This document shows, piece by piece, positions 26,852 through 37,454 of a stretch of 64,000 bases of DNA. The DNA lies in NCBI GenBank assembly GCA_963832945.1, contig CAWHVV010000017.1, positions 15,185 to 79,184 on the forward strand. Direction: 5' to 3'. Origin of the DNA: JAFEDN01 sp963832945. GTDB lineage: Bacteria > Pseudomonadota > Gammaproteobacteria > Coxiellales > Coxiellaceae. Both the position numbers and the translations under genes were made by a program. The stretch's first letter is position 1; each line of letters opens with the position of its first letter. Below the pieces are notes generated by a model. The model was not told the origin of the DNA, did no database searches, and worked only from the letters and a program-made list of their open reading frames with translations.

Positions 26852-29583
26852 CCTTTTTTGAATCCAGCCGTTGAAGCCGCTCTTGATTGACACTCACTTC
26901 CCGGATAGTTTCATTTTCTCTTGACTCCAATTGCTTTTGACCACCCTCGACTTCTGCCGTTTTTTCAGCAATTATTTTCTGTGAATCTAGTGCAAACTGA
27001 TTATCCACCCTGTGTTCCTGATCCAGCCCTTCTTGATCAGCCTGGGCTTTGATTTCCAATTTTTGAGTATTGTCCAATTGAGTTGGCTTTTTAAACGATT
27101 CTTTTTCAAGTATCTGCATATTTTCACGAGAGATTTCCTCTATCTTTCCAGGAGATGCATTTTCCTGCTCGTGGAATTGATGAAAATATTCCTCTACCTT
27201 TTTATGCATAAACTGTTCTGCTTGCGCCTTACCCTGCTCAGGATGATCGACCATCATTTTTTCGATAGAGCGTAGGTCTTGACCGCTTTTTTGCATTTCA
27301 TTCATAAACTCTTGCGTTGCATTAGCATTAATACTGGCAGATTGTTCTTCAGAAATACTGGCAATTTTCCGATAGGTTTCGGCTTGTTGAAATTGCGCTG
27401 AGGCTTGTTGTTGTTCTTGATGGGCGCGATCTAATGATGTCGAAATGCTGTCTAAAATCCGTTTTCCTTCTTCTGTGTTGGCACGATAATGGCCTTCCGC
27501 CACTGCTCTTAAGGCCGTATCCATATTTTCTGCATAACCTGTATTGTGCGCAGCACTTTCTGATTGGGAAAACGATTGTTGATCCGATTGTCGATGATCC
27601 CATGACCATTGAACCCCCGCATTGCCGCCGATTGATCCCGATCCTTCTACTACACCAAGCGTTCCTTTTATACCTAACCCTAATTGCCCTTTTAAACCCG
27701 CACTCATCGTTCGATTCTTTGAAGCAGACTCAGATTCGTTGCGTCCTTCACCGGTTTGAACCACCTGTTGCTGGAGATCATTTAATGCGTGTAGATCACT
27801 GACACTATGACTGGTTACAAAGGAGGAATCCACTGGCTTCAGATAGAGCTTGATGATGGCTAAGTTCATAGACACCCCGTTCCGCCGCCGACACAGAGTC
27901 ATTAGAAGCCTGTTGGTGACTTAGCGCCGCAGAATACGCTTTGTCCGCCTGCTCGGTAGCGCTGCTGCGAATCGCTTCGCCCAGATGAATTTGTGTACCT
28001 AAACTCGAAATCGCCGGCTGATTATTCATCACCACGGAACCATCGGCAGTCATGGTAATCGTGGAGCCTCCCGGCATTTGATCGGTCACTGACCCTGAAG
28101 CCGTTCGCGCCGTATCATCAAAATGGTTTGCTGAAGTGTTATAGGCGTTATGCGTGCTAAAACTGGTATTACCTAAGCTAAAGCTGCCGGCGGCAGCTTC
28201 TCCGGCGCTGGCCGTGGCGCTGGATTGCACCGAACCGCCGACGTATTGACCTAAATGCGATAAAGCATGATGCAGCCCCGTGACCAGGCTGGTGGCAATT
28301 AACGGCACGCTCAGCGAAATATAACCCGCTAAACCGGCCATATCCGAGTTGACCTGCGCCAAGCCGGATTGCGTCGCTAATACCAATCCGTGCATCTCGT
28401 CACTGAAGGTGATCGCACCCAAACTACGATGTTGAGCATAAAAATTCACATACAAATTGATGATGGCATACAAGGGGGCCCACAGTTGCAACCAAAGCAG
28501 TGAATACGCATATTGCCGAAGCACGGCCAAGCCGAATGGAAATAGGATTAACAGAAAAATAAAAACAAAAGAACCGTATAAAATCCCTTCAAAGATATTT
28601 TTTAATAAGGGCAGCCAGTAAGCCGCCATATCGCCCATTGTGCGATTGGATATTCGATTTTGCTGTTGCGCTTTGTTAAATGCATAGCCTTCTAACGCCG
28701 CCGGCGCATTGGTTTGAGCGCTCCAATTGAGTAAGCCACTTTGTACAGCGTTCGCCATCATATTTTGCTGCATCAAATCAGAAGCATTTTCGGACAAATT
28801 CGTTAAGAAGCTGTAACTGAGCGGCAGGTATTTGAGTAATTGAGTTTTGGCTTCAGTCTCTTCGGGAAATAACCGTGCGGCATAGCGACCTTCGGCCTGC
28901 GTAATGGCAGTTTGCCAGTCCTGATTCAAAGAAGCCACGCCATCCCGGCAAGTGACCACCGTCTGGTTGTATAAAAACGCCCGTGCCGGAGAGGCATGTT
29001 CCGTCACAAACTGCCAGATGTGGGGAGCGGTAAATAATTCTTGCGAGGAATATTTATGTAACAGCAAATCATAGAAAACACATTGACGAATAAAACCCTG
29101 TAAATTTTTCTCAAAGTCAGGATCCGTGACCTGAAAAGTACTGGCCGCCGTCACCAGGTTAGACGCCATCACCATGCCGGTTTGCCCGTAACGCAAATCA
29201 TCCGGCAGTGAGAAATTCTGTTCCATCAGTTGAGTTAAGCCATCCCCGATGGCGGTGGTGACGTTAGCCAACCAAGCGAGTCCCAATGGCACATTATCCA
29301 CCGCATAGACTTTACCCTGCTGCACGCGATCAATGATATTAACCGTCGCCTTTGGTAAAAACAGCACGTAAAACGCCATAAAATAGAGCGCAACCCATCC
29401 GACACCGACCATCAAGTCACGCTTAAACATTAATTTGCCTATCGCCCACGTCCCGGCTAATAAAATGCTCAGATGAATCAGTGTTTTAAACGTAGAATCA
29501 CCCATCGCGGCGGCAATGGCGTTAAACATTTCCCGCAGAATATCGCCGTTTCCGTAAGTGATGACTGCAATTTCCAGTGCCAT
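26820..29583 (-). pseudogene. traG: TraG, mating-pair protein, split by a frameshift
   Basis: The N-terminal part starts at ATG 29583 (AGGAG 8 bases before) and has the TraG_N membrane domain with several hydrophobic helices (LIHLSILLAGTWAIGKLMF, GWVALYFMAFYVLFL, GILYGSFVFIFLLILFPFG). Near 27825-27845 the frame changes by one base: LSEASGF should continue as SFVTSHSVSDLHALND, which is found in the next frame and runs to 26820. Together they give about 915 residues, close to the 938 of F TraG. The C-terminal half, important for mating-pair stabilisation and entry exclusion in F, would not be made unless ribosomes slip. No slippery heptamer is seen at the site. The N-terminal fragment alone might still support pilus assembly. 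Confidence 0.85.
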
Positions 29584-29613
29584 TTTAAATTCTCCTAAAA
29601 CACGTGTTTTTAA

Positions 29614-31026
29614 TTAATGCTTTAATCGATCCGCCCATTGCAGGGTGTTGGACATCTGTGACGACAATTCACCTGCCAGCATCTGTTCGACGGTTTGGGT
29701 TTCATTGATCAACTGCGCCGCCATACTGATTTGAGAAGTTGCATTATGTTGCGCCGAGCGGACAGCGGCGCGGGCTTGATTAATTCCTTGTTCAAACGGC
29801 TCCATCATGGATTCAGGGTATTGCAAACTACTGACGCTGGTATGCACCACGGATAAATTTTCATCGAGGTATTGAAATAAAATATCGGTAGCAATGACAT
29901 CAGCAAAGCTGACAATATCCAGCACTTTTTTATCGCCGATAAAGGCACTTTCCACGTTCAGCATTTTATAAATCGGTAAACGGGTGGCTTGCAGTAAACC
30001 GATTTCGGATTGAGTCAGCGCCGTATCGGTTAAAATCTTATTGGTCATGTCTTGCAGTAATTTGGTCACTTGCGTTTGTAATCCAGAATCCGGCGAAATA
30101 TTTAAAGTTTTAATCGTCGGATTTAAACAGCCTTCAGCATTGGTCGAATCACAGACATAGACTTTAGCCGTCCCGCCATGCAGTAAAGCTTTTAATAATT
30201 GATTATCCGCTGCCAAAGACGCCAGGACTTTAAATTGATGGCTGGCGTCATCACTGGAACCGCCTTGTAAAATCAACGTACCAGATAATGACATCAAGAG
30301 TTCACCCAACTCTGGATCACTGCTCAAAAACGAATTTTTCTGCAACGCTTTCCAGGCAATATTGCCGCTGGTTAGCAACATACTTTGATAGTTGGGATCG
30401 TTTTGCGCTCGATTGAGCATTTGGGTCATATCACCGCCTTTACTGCATTCCTGACGCGCGTCCGCCCAATCGGTAAATATTCCTTTGGTGTTACCGATAT
30501 CTTCGCAGACTTGTTGCTGGGCTGCATGGGTTTTCGGCCAGACGGTACCAACTAATCCGGCGGCGGTTTCACAGGAATTGATGTTGGCGTTATTAATCGT
30601 GTTTGCTATCGTGTTGATGTACTTCATCACATTGGCGATTTCAGGTGTGGTGCTTTCCAAGGCTAAATTAAAAGCGTAGCCCATCGAATTATTGATAATG
30701 TTATTCATCAAATTGACTAACTGTTTAGAATCAATAAACGAGAATCCTCCAGTAAATAAATCAATACCACCACAACCGGAACGAAAACTCGGCAACTGCA
30801 CTTGCGCGATTTGCACGTCTCTCACACTGTCACGCGCAAATAAACCGCCGCCGCTGTAATAGCCCGCTTCTTGTCCGGAGTACGCATTAGGTGCGGTGGT
30901 ATTATCGGAAAATCCCAGATCATTAAAAAAATTATTCAAATCGGAATTGACACTGGCAAACGTTGTGACGGTGATCAAAGAAAACAACGAGAAAATAAGG
31001 CATTTTTTTATCATTTTGTATTTCAT
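29614..31026 (-). CDS. traH: TraH pilus assembly protein
   Basis: 470 residues. A signal peptide (MIKKCLIFSLFSLITVTTFA) sends it to the periplasm. The mature start is typical TraH, with SGGGLFARDSVRDVQIAQVQ and SGCGGIDLFTGGFSFI. Cys-containing segments later (NSCETAAGLVG, QQVCEDIG, ARQECSKGGD) fit the disulfide-rich family. In F it works with TraF, TraU, TraW and TrbI in pilus extension and retraction. ATG at 31026 overlaps the traF stop as ATGA. Slightly longer than F TraH (458). Confidence 0.95.
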   Translation of the reverse strand: MKYKMIKKCLIFSLFSLITVTTFASVNSDLNNFFNDLGFSDNTTAPNAYSGQEAGYYSGGGLFARDSVRDVQIAQVQLPSFRSGCGGIDLFTGGFSFIDSKQLVNLMNNIINNSMGYAFNLALESTTPEIANVMKYINTIANTINNANINSCETAAGLVGTVWPKTHAAQQQVCEDIGNTKGIFTDWADARQECSKGGDMTQMLNRAQNDPNYQSMLLTSGNIAWKALQKNSFLSSDPELGELLMSLSGTLILQGGSSDDASHQFKVLASLAADNQLLKALLHGGTAKVYVCDSTNAEGCLNPTIKTLNISPDSGLQTQVTKLLQDMTNKILTDTALTQSEIGLLQATRLPIYKMLNVESAFIGDKKVLDIVSFADVIATDILFQYLDENLSVVHTSVSSLQYPESMMEPFEQGINQARAAVRSAQHNATSQISMAAQLINETQTVEQMLAGELSSQMSNTLQWADRLKH

Positions 31027-31859
31027 AGGTTTTTCTCCGGTGATTTCGCTTGTTGAGCAATCGTGAGCAACCTTTGCCGCAATTCATCTTCACTCAATAA
31101 CCCATAACTGACCGGGATAATTCGGTGAGTTTGGGAATCCGCAGTAAATAGTGCGGGTTCTACGGCCACTTTCAGACGCGCGGCTTGACCTTGATCTGAA
31201 TGGGAATTTGGATATTCAGGTAACGAAATCCCATCCGTGGTGATGGGAATCACATTTAAACCATAACGCGATGAAAAGTCCTTTAAAATCGGCGCAAATC
31301 GCTGACAATAAGGACAACTACTGCGATAAAAAAAGAATAAACCATTATGCTGAGAAAATTGATGAATAGCCGCATTTTCTTGCTGACGAGCATTATCCAA
31401 ATCGATTTGTTTAGCGAGATTATTTGTGGGATGCCGCAGAGAAAAATCCAACTCAGGAGAGTTCAGCAACACACTTTTCCAAACCTCCGCAAAATGCTGC
31501 GCGCGTTCTCCGAGTTGATTTTGCAGGGTAATATAGTGGCGAATATTGTCTTCCGTTGGATTTAAAATCGCCTGATCTAAGGTTTGCTGGACTTGGTGGT
31601 GTAAAGCTTCCATCGTGGCAATGGGATCACGGGTCACCGTCAAATTGGGAGAAACCGCTTGATCTTCTTGAGGATCCTGATACCAATGCCATCCACTCGC
31701 GGGGGTTTCCCAGAAATTATCGGCTTTTGCGGAAGACGGTAGGCACCAGACCATCACGAACCAGATCAATATAACGGCGCATTTCCAACTGAAACTGATG
31801 ATGACATAATGCAGCAGTTTTTTTTGATTTTTTTCATCCGTCGAAAAAGAAGTGCTCAT
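31023..31859 (-). CDS. traF: TraF thioredoxin-like pilus assembly protein
   Basis: 278 residues. A basic start and hydrophobic segment (VIISFSWKCAVILIWFVMVW) act as signal. The C-terminal half is a thioredoxin fold with FFFYRSSCPYCQRFAPIL. The CPYC pair could make it a working disulfide oxidoreductase, whereas F TraF itself lacks the second active Cys. It probably helps the Cys-rich periplasmic proteins TraU, TraH and TrbC. The start overlaps the end of trbC by 4 bases, exactly where traN is found in F-like operons. Confidence 0.92.
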   Translation of the reverse strand: MSTSFSTDEKNQKKLLHYVIISFSWKCAVILIWFVMVWCLPSSAKADNFWETPASGWHWYQDPQEDQAVSPNLTVTRDPIATMEALHHQVQQTLDQAILNPTEDNIRHYITLQNQLGERAQHFAEVWKSVLLNSPELDFSLRHPTNNLAKQIDLDNARQQENAAIHQFSQHNGLFFFYRSSCPYCQRFAPILKDFSSRYGLNVIPITTDGISLPEYPNSHSDQGQAARLKVAVEPALFTADSQTHRIIPVSYGLLSEDELRQRLLTIAQQAKSPEKNL

Positions 31860-32413
31860 GATCTTTCTTCCGCTAATAGCCGTTGAGCGACCACGGCATT
31901 GTCGCCTCGATCAACCACGATTCGCAAAGCAGCTTCCAGACCGATATCTCCGCTGATCACATCCGTGGTGTCAGGCTGCCAACAGCTTTGATTGGGCAGA
32001 CACGGTTTCAATGCAGTCGGATGCACAACGACCACCGTTGGCGCTTGCTTGATGTGGTATTGCCGAAATAATCGCGGATCCAGCACTACGCCGCTTTGAT
32101 GCTCGCCAGATAAAGCGGCAACTGCTTGTTGGGTTTTTGTGAATGAATCGTCGACTAATCCTTGAATCACTAAAGGCACATGCCTCTTTTTAGCTTGTGC
32201 TGCCCATTGTTGTAGACTTTCTTTCGGCATGGAAAATGAAATAAAGACATAAACAGAATTTTGTATTATCGGTGTGGCTGGCGCCGACATTGCATGAGCT
32301 TCCCGCGTAGATTTTAACGCAGCATCCTGTTTGTCTAATTCAGCAGCAAGAATCGCTGCGTTCACACTGAGACCTACGACCGCCACGGCGGCAGCTAATG
32401 TTAATATATCCAT
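31856..32413 (-). CDS. trbC: TrbC type-F pilin assembly protein
   Basis: 185 residues. The N-terminal hydrophobic segment (ILTLAAAVAVVGLSVNAAIL) is a signal or anchor. The core YVFISFSMPKESLQQWAAQA, PLVIQGLVDDSFTKT and LDPRLFRQYHIKQAPTVVVV is the characteristic thioredoxin-like TrbC pattern (cis-Pro in QAPTVV). In F it is periplasmic and interacts with TraW. ATG at 32413 with GGAGG ~9 bases before. Confidence 0.92.
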   Translation of the reverse strand: MDILTLAAAVAVVGLSVNAAILAAELDKQDAALKSTREAHAMSAPATPIIQNSVYVFISFSMPKESLQQWAAQAKKRHVPLVIQGLVDDSFTKTQQAVAALSGEHQSGVVLDPRLFRQYHIKQAPTVVVVHPTALKPCLPNQSCWQPDTTDVISGDIGLEAALRIVVDRGDNAVVAQRLLAEERS

Positions 32414-32450
32414 GTTCTTTTACCTCCTGATGGTGTTGAATAATCACGAA

Positions 32451-33446
32451 TCAAAAATAACAGCAATTTCTCTTACGCCAGATCAAATAACCATAATTTT
32501 CAGTACTAATGGGGGGTTCTAACATCGATCCCCATAACATCGTTGTCCGTCCAAAGGGTTGACAACCCGTCGGCGTCACGGTCGGAATCGGATTGACCAT
32601 CTGATAACGATAGCGGGATTTAGGTAAGGTCATCGTTGTATGCGCACTGCATAAATCTCCGATGCTGCTATCCGCCATGAGTCCTAATCGATGTAATTTG
32701 TAAATCAGCCGCTCACTCAATAAGACTGTACCTTGTACGCCGCCAATATATTCGCCGACAGATCCGGTCAGCGGGTACATCGTGCCTTGCGCGCCGGCGC
32801 ACCAAAATAATTCGTCATTCGGCAACCAGGCTGAAGCGGAGATGGCATCCACACTACACGCCGCCTGCATCGGCAAATTGTTAAATAACAGCGTTTCAGG
32901 AAATAGAATCAACGCCAGACTTTCATCTTCCCAGGTCGGATCTAACTCACTCAAATACGTGAGCATGGGTGTGCCGGAATCCGCACAGCGTGGCGCAGGA
33001 ATACCGAGCATTTGCATGATCGGAAAATGGTAGGCGTGGACATAAAAAAATCCTGTATTGACATTCGGATCATCTACTGCCACCGCGCCGTCATTCGGTG
33101 ATTCCATTAAGGGGATGCCGCCCAAATTGACTAAACAATAGGGGGAGCGAGTCACATCAATCAGCTCCATCGGCTCCCAATAGCCCACTGAGATACCGAC
33201 ATCGGGAAAAGGAAAACTCCCACACGTGCAAAGGGTATTGGGCGGGTTGGTGGTATCGGGATTAACCCCCGTCATGACTGGTGTCGAGCCGATGGTGATC
33301 GGCAACAAACAATCCCAACAGATATCGGTGACCGGATTGATGAGTCGACCGGTACAAGGGGTGATACCGGCAACGGCAGCGGAGACGAATCCACCAACCC
33401 CCATGAGTATCGATAGCATTGTTAACCAATGTTTGATTTTTATCAC
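32451..33446 (-). CDS. traU: TraU mating-pair/pilus protein
   Basis: 331 residues, Cys-rich and periplasmic. Signal peptide at 1-26 (MLSILMGVGGFVSAAVAG). Diagnostic TraU segments: GRLINPVTDICWDCLLPITIG, CTCGSFPFPDVGISVGYWEP, HAYHFPIMQMLG and the final RKRNCC. F TraU is 330 residues. It is needed for DNA transfer more than for pilus growth in F. ATG at 33446 overlaps the traW stop by 4 bases, so translation is coupled. Confidence 0.95.
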   Translation of the reverse strand: MIKIKHWLTMLSILMGVGGFVSAAVAGITPCTGRLINPVTDICWDCLLPITIGSTPVMTGVNPDTTNPPNTLCTCGSFPFPDVGISVGYWEPMELIDVTRSPYCLVNLGGIPLMESPNDGAVAVDDPNVNTGFFYVHAYHFPIMQMLGIPAPRCADSGTPMLTYLSELDPTWEDESLALILFPETLLFNNLPMQAACSVDAISASAWLPNDELFWCAGAQGTMYPLTGSVGEYIGGVQGTVLLSERLIYKLHRLGLMADSSIGDLCSAHTTMTLPKSRYRYQMVNPIPTVTPTGCQPFGRTTMLWGSMLEPPISTENYGYLIWRKRNCCYF

Positions 33447-34096
33447 GGCTTGACCTCGCTAATTTCTAACTGTTTCCCAATCTGCTGAACAATGGCGGGT
33501 ACTTGCGTGATCTGTAATTTTTGAGTCAGCCGCCCGCCCTGATCAAAATACAGATGTTTTTGAGGAAAATGCGATTGGACTTCACTCAGTGAGCCATTGA
33601 CTAAAATCAATAAAACCCGGCCTTTCAAGGCTTGATTCTGTTTCTGCGCCCAGGACACCTGTTCCGGATCATCACCATTAAAGAAAACCAAAGCATTTTT
33701 TAAGCTGCTTTTTTCCAGGGGATTGAATCGGGCGCCAGCCTTGAATACAATAGCACCGTTGGCAGATCGCACATCAGAGGGAATAACGATGGACGGATCC
33801 CAAAACCACCGTCGAGTCTGGATTGTGGGACGCAATCCCTCGACCGGAAACGGGCGATCCGCTGCAACCCTAACCGATTCCTGTTGCTGAATCTGCCAAC
33901 CACTTAAGCCGCCACTGCCTAGTTTTTCTTGTATTTTTTGCTGCGCCATGGTGACAAAATCAGTCTCCGCAATCGGATACGTCGAACCCACAACCCCTAA
34001 ATCCTTCGCGAAAATCGATAAGCAGCACACACCCAAAAAACTTCCCAGCATCAATAAGAGTAAGATTTTACGATGACGGGGATTATTGAGATTCAT
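33443..34096 (-). CDS. traW: TraW pilus assembly protein
   Basis: 217 residues with an N-terminal hydrophobic signal (ILLLLMLGSFLGVCCLSIFA). The mature start KDLGVVGSTYPIAETDF and the later RRWFWDPSIVIPSDVR and GARFNPLE are typical TraW. The C-terminal half (VLLILVNGSLSE, HLYFDQGGRLTQKLQITQVP) resembles the TrbC-like fold. In F, TraW and TrbC interact. Start overlaps the trbI end by 14 bases. Confidence 0.94.
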   Translation of the reverse strand: MNLNNPRHRKILLLLMLGSFLGVCCLSIFAKDLGVVGSTYPIAETDFVTMAQQKIQEKLGSGGLSGWQIQQQESVRVAADRPFPVEGLRPTIQTRRWFWDPSIVIPSDVRSANGAIVFKAGARFNPLEKSSLKNALVFFNGDDPEQVSWAQKQNQALKGRVLLILVNGSLSEVQSHFPQKHLYFDQGGRLTQKLQITQVPAIVQQIGKQLEISEVKP

Positions 34097-34499
34097 CGGA
34101 TTTCTCCATGAGTGAAACTGAAGGAGAGCGTGACAACGATAATCGCGCAGCCACTTCTGCCGTCAAGTCCTGGCCGCCGGCTATCACCGCTTCTTTAGGC
34201 ACTAAAATCACGTGTTTTTCCTGCGCAATGGTTTTAAGCACGATTTCCAGTTGTTGACTGAAATGACGCACTTCAATGCGTTTCTCAGCTAAAGAAGCCG
34301 ATCCCGACGCTTCGGACTTGACGAACCGATACATCAAACCCGTCATGTCCACCGTCGCCAGAAATGGACTCGGCAGAATCACTCGATCCAGCACGATACT
34401 GATGGTAGTCCCCATCAAGGCGCTTAACATCATCAACGCAGCAATGAGAGCGATATTTGGTCGAGGGGGGCAATAGCCGTTATTTTTAGTGTGATTCAT
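34083..34499 (-). CDS. trbI: TrbI type-F inner membrane protein
   Basis: 138 residues, one N-terminal membrane helix (IALIAALMMLSALMGTTISI) and a periplasmic part with VDMTGLMYRFVKSEA. The pattern DxxGL...F at this place in the operon (between traC and traW) identifies it. In F, TrbI affects pilus retraction. The start overlaps the traC stop by 4 bases. Confidence 0.88.
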   Translation of the reverse strand: MNHTKNNGYCPPRPNIALIAALMMLSALMGTTISIVLDRVILPSPFLATVDMTGLMYRFVKSEASGSASLAEKRIEVRHFSQQLEIVLKTIAQEKHVILVPKEAVIAGGQDLTAEVAARLSLSRSPSVSLMEKSDESQ

Positions 34500-37036
34500 G
34501 TGGGTTTCCTCTTGGATTGAGATGAATGAAATTGTCGTTGCGCGACTTGCTCAATGGCGGCCTGCAACGACAACCCCTGTGCCTGTAGCCGTTTCACGGC
34601 TTCAAATTCATCACCTTTTGACGAATATAAAATCCGTGAATACGGATCAAAAATAATTCGGTGTACCGATAAACCCTGCGGACTTTTAATGATGCATTCT
34701 GAGTAATCATCGCCACGCCGGACACTTTGGAATAATTTTGCGGTGTAATCGTTCATCGGAAATTTTTCCGAAGCCCGTAATTGCGCAATGGCCTCGGGAT
34801 TTTGCGCCAAAATCAGGTTAAAAGCGGAATTTTCAAAAGCCGCGATAGAAGTGGAATTTTTAAAATAATCGTTAATGCCTTGCGTGATGGTGACAAAATT
34901 GGCGTTATAACGTCTGGCGCGGCGATAACCGGTTTCAATAAATTTGGCCGCACCTTCCTGGTCGCCGCCCAACAAATCCCAGGCTTCATCGATCACACAG
35001 GATTTTACTTGTGAACGGCTGCCCAAATACATCCGTTTTGAAATTTGATACATCAACACTAATAAAACAATTTTTTGTAAATCTTTTTTCTGTTTGAGTT
35101 CTTCCAGTTCCAAAACAATAAAATTATTGTTGATGTTCAATGTACAAGGGCCTTCAAAGAATTTGCCGTACATGCCATGTTTGGTATAGGGATAAAGTAA
35201 GTGGGAAAGCGTTGTGCAAATCGGACTGGCCTGTTGGCTGAGCCAATCGGCTACCGTCGTGATGCTGGCGTTTTTACCCTTTTGATCCCAGGCGGCTTTA
35301 ACGCCTTTTTCTAAAAATGTCATTTCCTCATCTGTGACATTGCTTTGAGGTCGCGCCATCGCTGCCAGCAAAGGCTTCAAAATTTCTAGCGATTCATCAT
35401 CCATTTGATCAATGTACGTAAACAAATTCAGCGAGATGGGATGATCGGATTTAAACTCGATAAACTCGCCACCCAATAATTTGCAGGTTTTTTCATACGA
35501 ACGACCCACATCAATCACCCATACCCGGCCACCGGCTCCGAGCAACGCCACAATATATTCTTGCGTGAGCGCGGACTTACCGCTGCCGGAGGTGGCGGCA
35601 ATGGCGACGTTATAATTGCCTTCTGGATTATCAAAGGGATTCCAGATGGCGATTTGGCCGCGCCGACCGGGGAGGAATAAGCTGGGACGCTGCGTGCCCT
35701 TCCATTCACCCAATAGCGGCGCGATATTGATCGCCGAGAGCGCATTCATCGTGCGCAAACGGCCTAATCGTTTTAAATCATCAAACATGCCTTCGGTCAT
35801 CATCATCGGCAAAACCGCTAACCAGGACTGCAACTGCAAATAAGATTCTTTACGCAGTTTCCAGCCATTGGCGCGATATAAATCGCGCAGCTTGCGTTCA
35901 GCGCTATGAGACTGCTCCGGTAAGGTATACAAAATGACTTGATAAAAGACTTTCACTAAGCGGTCACCCTGGCTCAAGCGATCCCGGACAAATTTCCAAT
36001 CCTGATATTCTTTGCCAATACTGGGTTTAAATTTGGCTAACGGACTTTTAGCGGTAGAGTCTTTATTCATAAACTTCATTTGTGCTTTAGCAGCCGATTT
36101 TTCGACGTCTTCCGCTCGCACATGAAAACTCATGACAAAAGGGCAAGGAATTTGCAAAGCTGAGTTAAATAATTGCCCTAAATTTTCGCCGGTTTGCCAT
36201 AATCCCAATGTTTCCGGAAAATCACGGACACTGAAACATTGGATTTCCCACGCTTTTTTGCCAGAGCGATTCAGCACTAATTTATCGGTGTAAACCTGGC
36301 ATTGGTATTCGGGATCGGTGAGTTGCAATGACAGGGAATCATACTCATTCCATCGCTGCTGCGAAGGATAAGGATCCATAGAAGGATTTAACAGATCGAT
36401 CAGCAGACTGATAAAATTGGTGATGGGAATCGAACGACTGGCCATGTTGACGGAATTGAGTGAACTGACAAAATCTTCGCGCAATCGAATTAAGGTTTGC
36501 GTATCATTGGTAATTTCTTTCAATGGAATGGAAATCACTAAAAACAGCCGAAAATCTCTTAAAATAAACGAACCACTCTTGGTGAGTGAGTCCAATGTGC
36601 CTTGTTTTAAAAACTCGGCGCGCTTTTGCGCCAGCCAGGCAAACATCTCGCCGGCAGCGGAACGTTCCTGCGCAAAAGCATCAATCGCAGAACCGATCTT
36701 ATCCGATGCCCAAAACAAACACTGCAAATCGGCTGTGATCGGCAACACATCGGTTAACAGGCTTCCCAGAATTTGCACGTTGGCCTCGGTTGCACCGGTT
36801 AAGGGAGCCACTTCCAACATAAAGCCCAGGCTGCGTTTATTGATAAAAATTTCATGCTCAGGATCGTAGGTTTCGTAGGGTAATAAGCTGGAAAGAGGAC
36901 ACTGTGCTAACAAGTCACTCCATTCAGAATCCAGGGTATGATTTTTATCGAAACCGGTCGGCGGTTTTTCACCGAACCAGCCGGCAACTCGTGCGAATAA
37001 GGCCGACAAATCAAATGATTTTTGAGCATTAAGCAT
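34496..37036 (-). CDS. traC: TraC type IV secretion ATPase (VirB4 family)
   Basis: 846 residues (F TraC 875). The N-terminal half is the TraC_F_IV domain (SLLPYETYDPEHEIFINKRS). The ATPase half has Walker A ATSGSGKS (~480), Walker B SCVIDEAWDLLGG and the following EGAAKFIETGYRRARRYNAN. It is cytoplasmic, bound to the inner membrane, and powers pilus assembly. Its stop overlaps the trbI start, and its start overlaps the end of traV by 8 bases. No defect seen. Confidence 0.96.
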   Translation of the reverse strand: MLNAQKSFDLSALFARVAGWFGEKPPTGFDKNHTLDSEWSDLLAQCPLSSLLPYETYDPEHEIFINKRSLGFMLEVAPLTGATEANVQILGSLLTDVLPITADLQCLFWASDKIGSAIDAFAQERSAAGEMFAWLAQKRAEFLKQGTLDSLTKSGSFILRDFRLFLVISIPLKEITNDTQTLIRLREDFVSSLNSVNMASRSIPITNFISLLIDLLNPSMDPYPSQQRWNEYDSLSLQLTDPEYQCQVYTDKLVLNRSGKKAWEIQCFSVRDFPETLGLWQTGENLGQLFNSALQIPCPFVMSFHVRAEDVEKSAAKAQMKFMNKDSTAKSPLAKFKPSIGKEYQDWKFVRDRLSQGDRLVKVFYQVILYTLPEQSHSAERKLRDLYRANGWKLRKESYLQLQSWLAVLPMMMTEGMFDDLKRLGRLRTMNALSAINIAPLLGEWKGTQRPSLFLPGRRGQIAIWNPFDNPEGNYNVAIAATSGSGKSALTQEYIVALLGAGGRVWVIDVGRSYEKTCKLLGGEFIEFKSDHPISLNLFTYIDQMDDESLEILKPLLAAMARPQSNVTDEEMTFLEKGVKAAWDQKGKNASITTVADWLSQQASPICTTLSHLLYPYTKHGMYGKFFEGPCTLNINNNFIVLELEELKQKKDLQKIVLLVLMYQISKRMYLGSRSQVKSCVIDEAWDLLGGDQEGAAKFIETGYRRARRYNANFVTITQGINDYFKNSTSIAAFENSAFNLILAQNPEAIAQLRASEKFPMNDYTAKLFQSVRRGDDYSECIIKSPQGLSVHRIIFDPYSRILYSSKGDEFEAVKRLQAQGLSLQAAIEQVAQRQFHSSQSKRKPT

Positions 37037-37439
37037 GAGTGCTATCCTCGATAGCCGGATCAGTAGACCAATGGCCGGGCTGAATCACATGATAGACATG
37101 AGTCGACGAAAAATAGTTGCCTTGATTATCTTGATAAGGTGCAACCCAGAGACGCATGACTTGTTCTGGGGAACGGCTCACTCCCTCATCAGCAGAATAG
37201 CTAATATTAACCGTCAATACCGAATCAGCAGATTGTGCAGGTGTAGGTGTTGGTTTGGCTTCGGCTAATTTGCCCTGATCCACCATTGTGTTGACTTGAT
37301 CCAGGCTTTGACAAGTGACACCCGGCTTCATCGGGCAGGTGAATTGAGAATTTAATTCCCCGCAACCGGACAGCATCGCGCTACAGCCGAGGATTAAACT
37401 GAGATTGAATAATTTTCTTGAACGTTGAAAATGCCACAT
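37029..37439 (-). CDS. traV: TraV outer-membrane lipoprotein
   Basis: 136 residues. Signal peptide with lipobox LSGC (23-26), then CPMKPGVTCQSLDQVNTMVD, the Cys pair typical of TraV. Likely the VirB7-like lipoprotein that anchors the TraK/TraB core complex. F TraV is 171 residues, so this one is short, mainly in the C-terminal part. Confidence 0.92.
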   Translation of the reverse strand: MWHFQRSRKLFNLSLILGCSAMLSGCGELNSQFTCPMKPGVTCQSLDQVNTMVDQGKLAEAKPTPTPAQSADSVLTVNISYSADEGVSRSPEQVMRLWVAPYQDNQGNYFSSTHVYHVIQPGHWSTDPAIEDSTHA

Positions 37440-37454
37440 AAAAAAACTCCTCTT

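Noticed and set aside
27825..27845. Programmed ribosomal frameshift in traG
   Set aside because: No slippery heptamer or downstream pseudoknot visible, and F-type traG genes are known as single frames.
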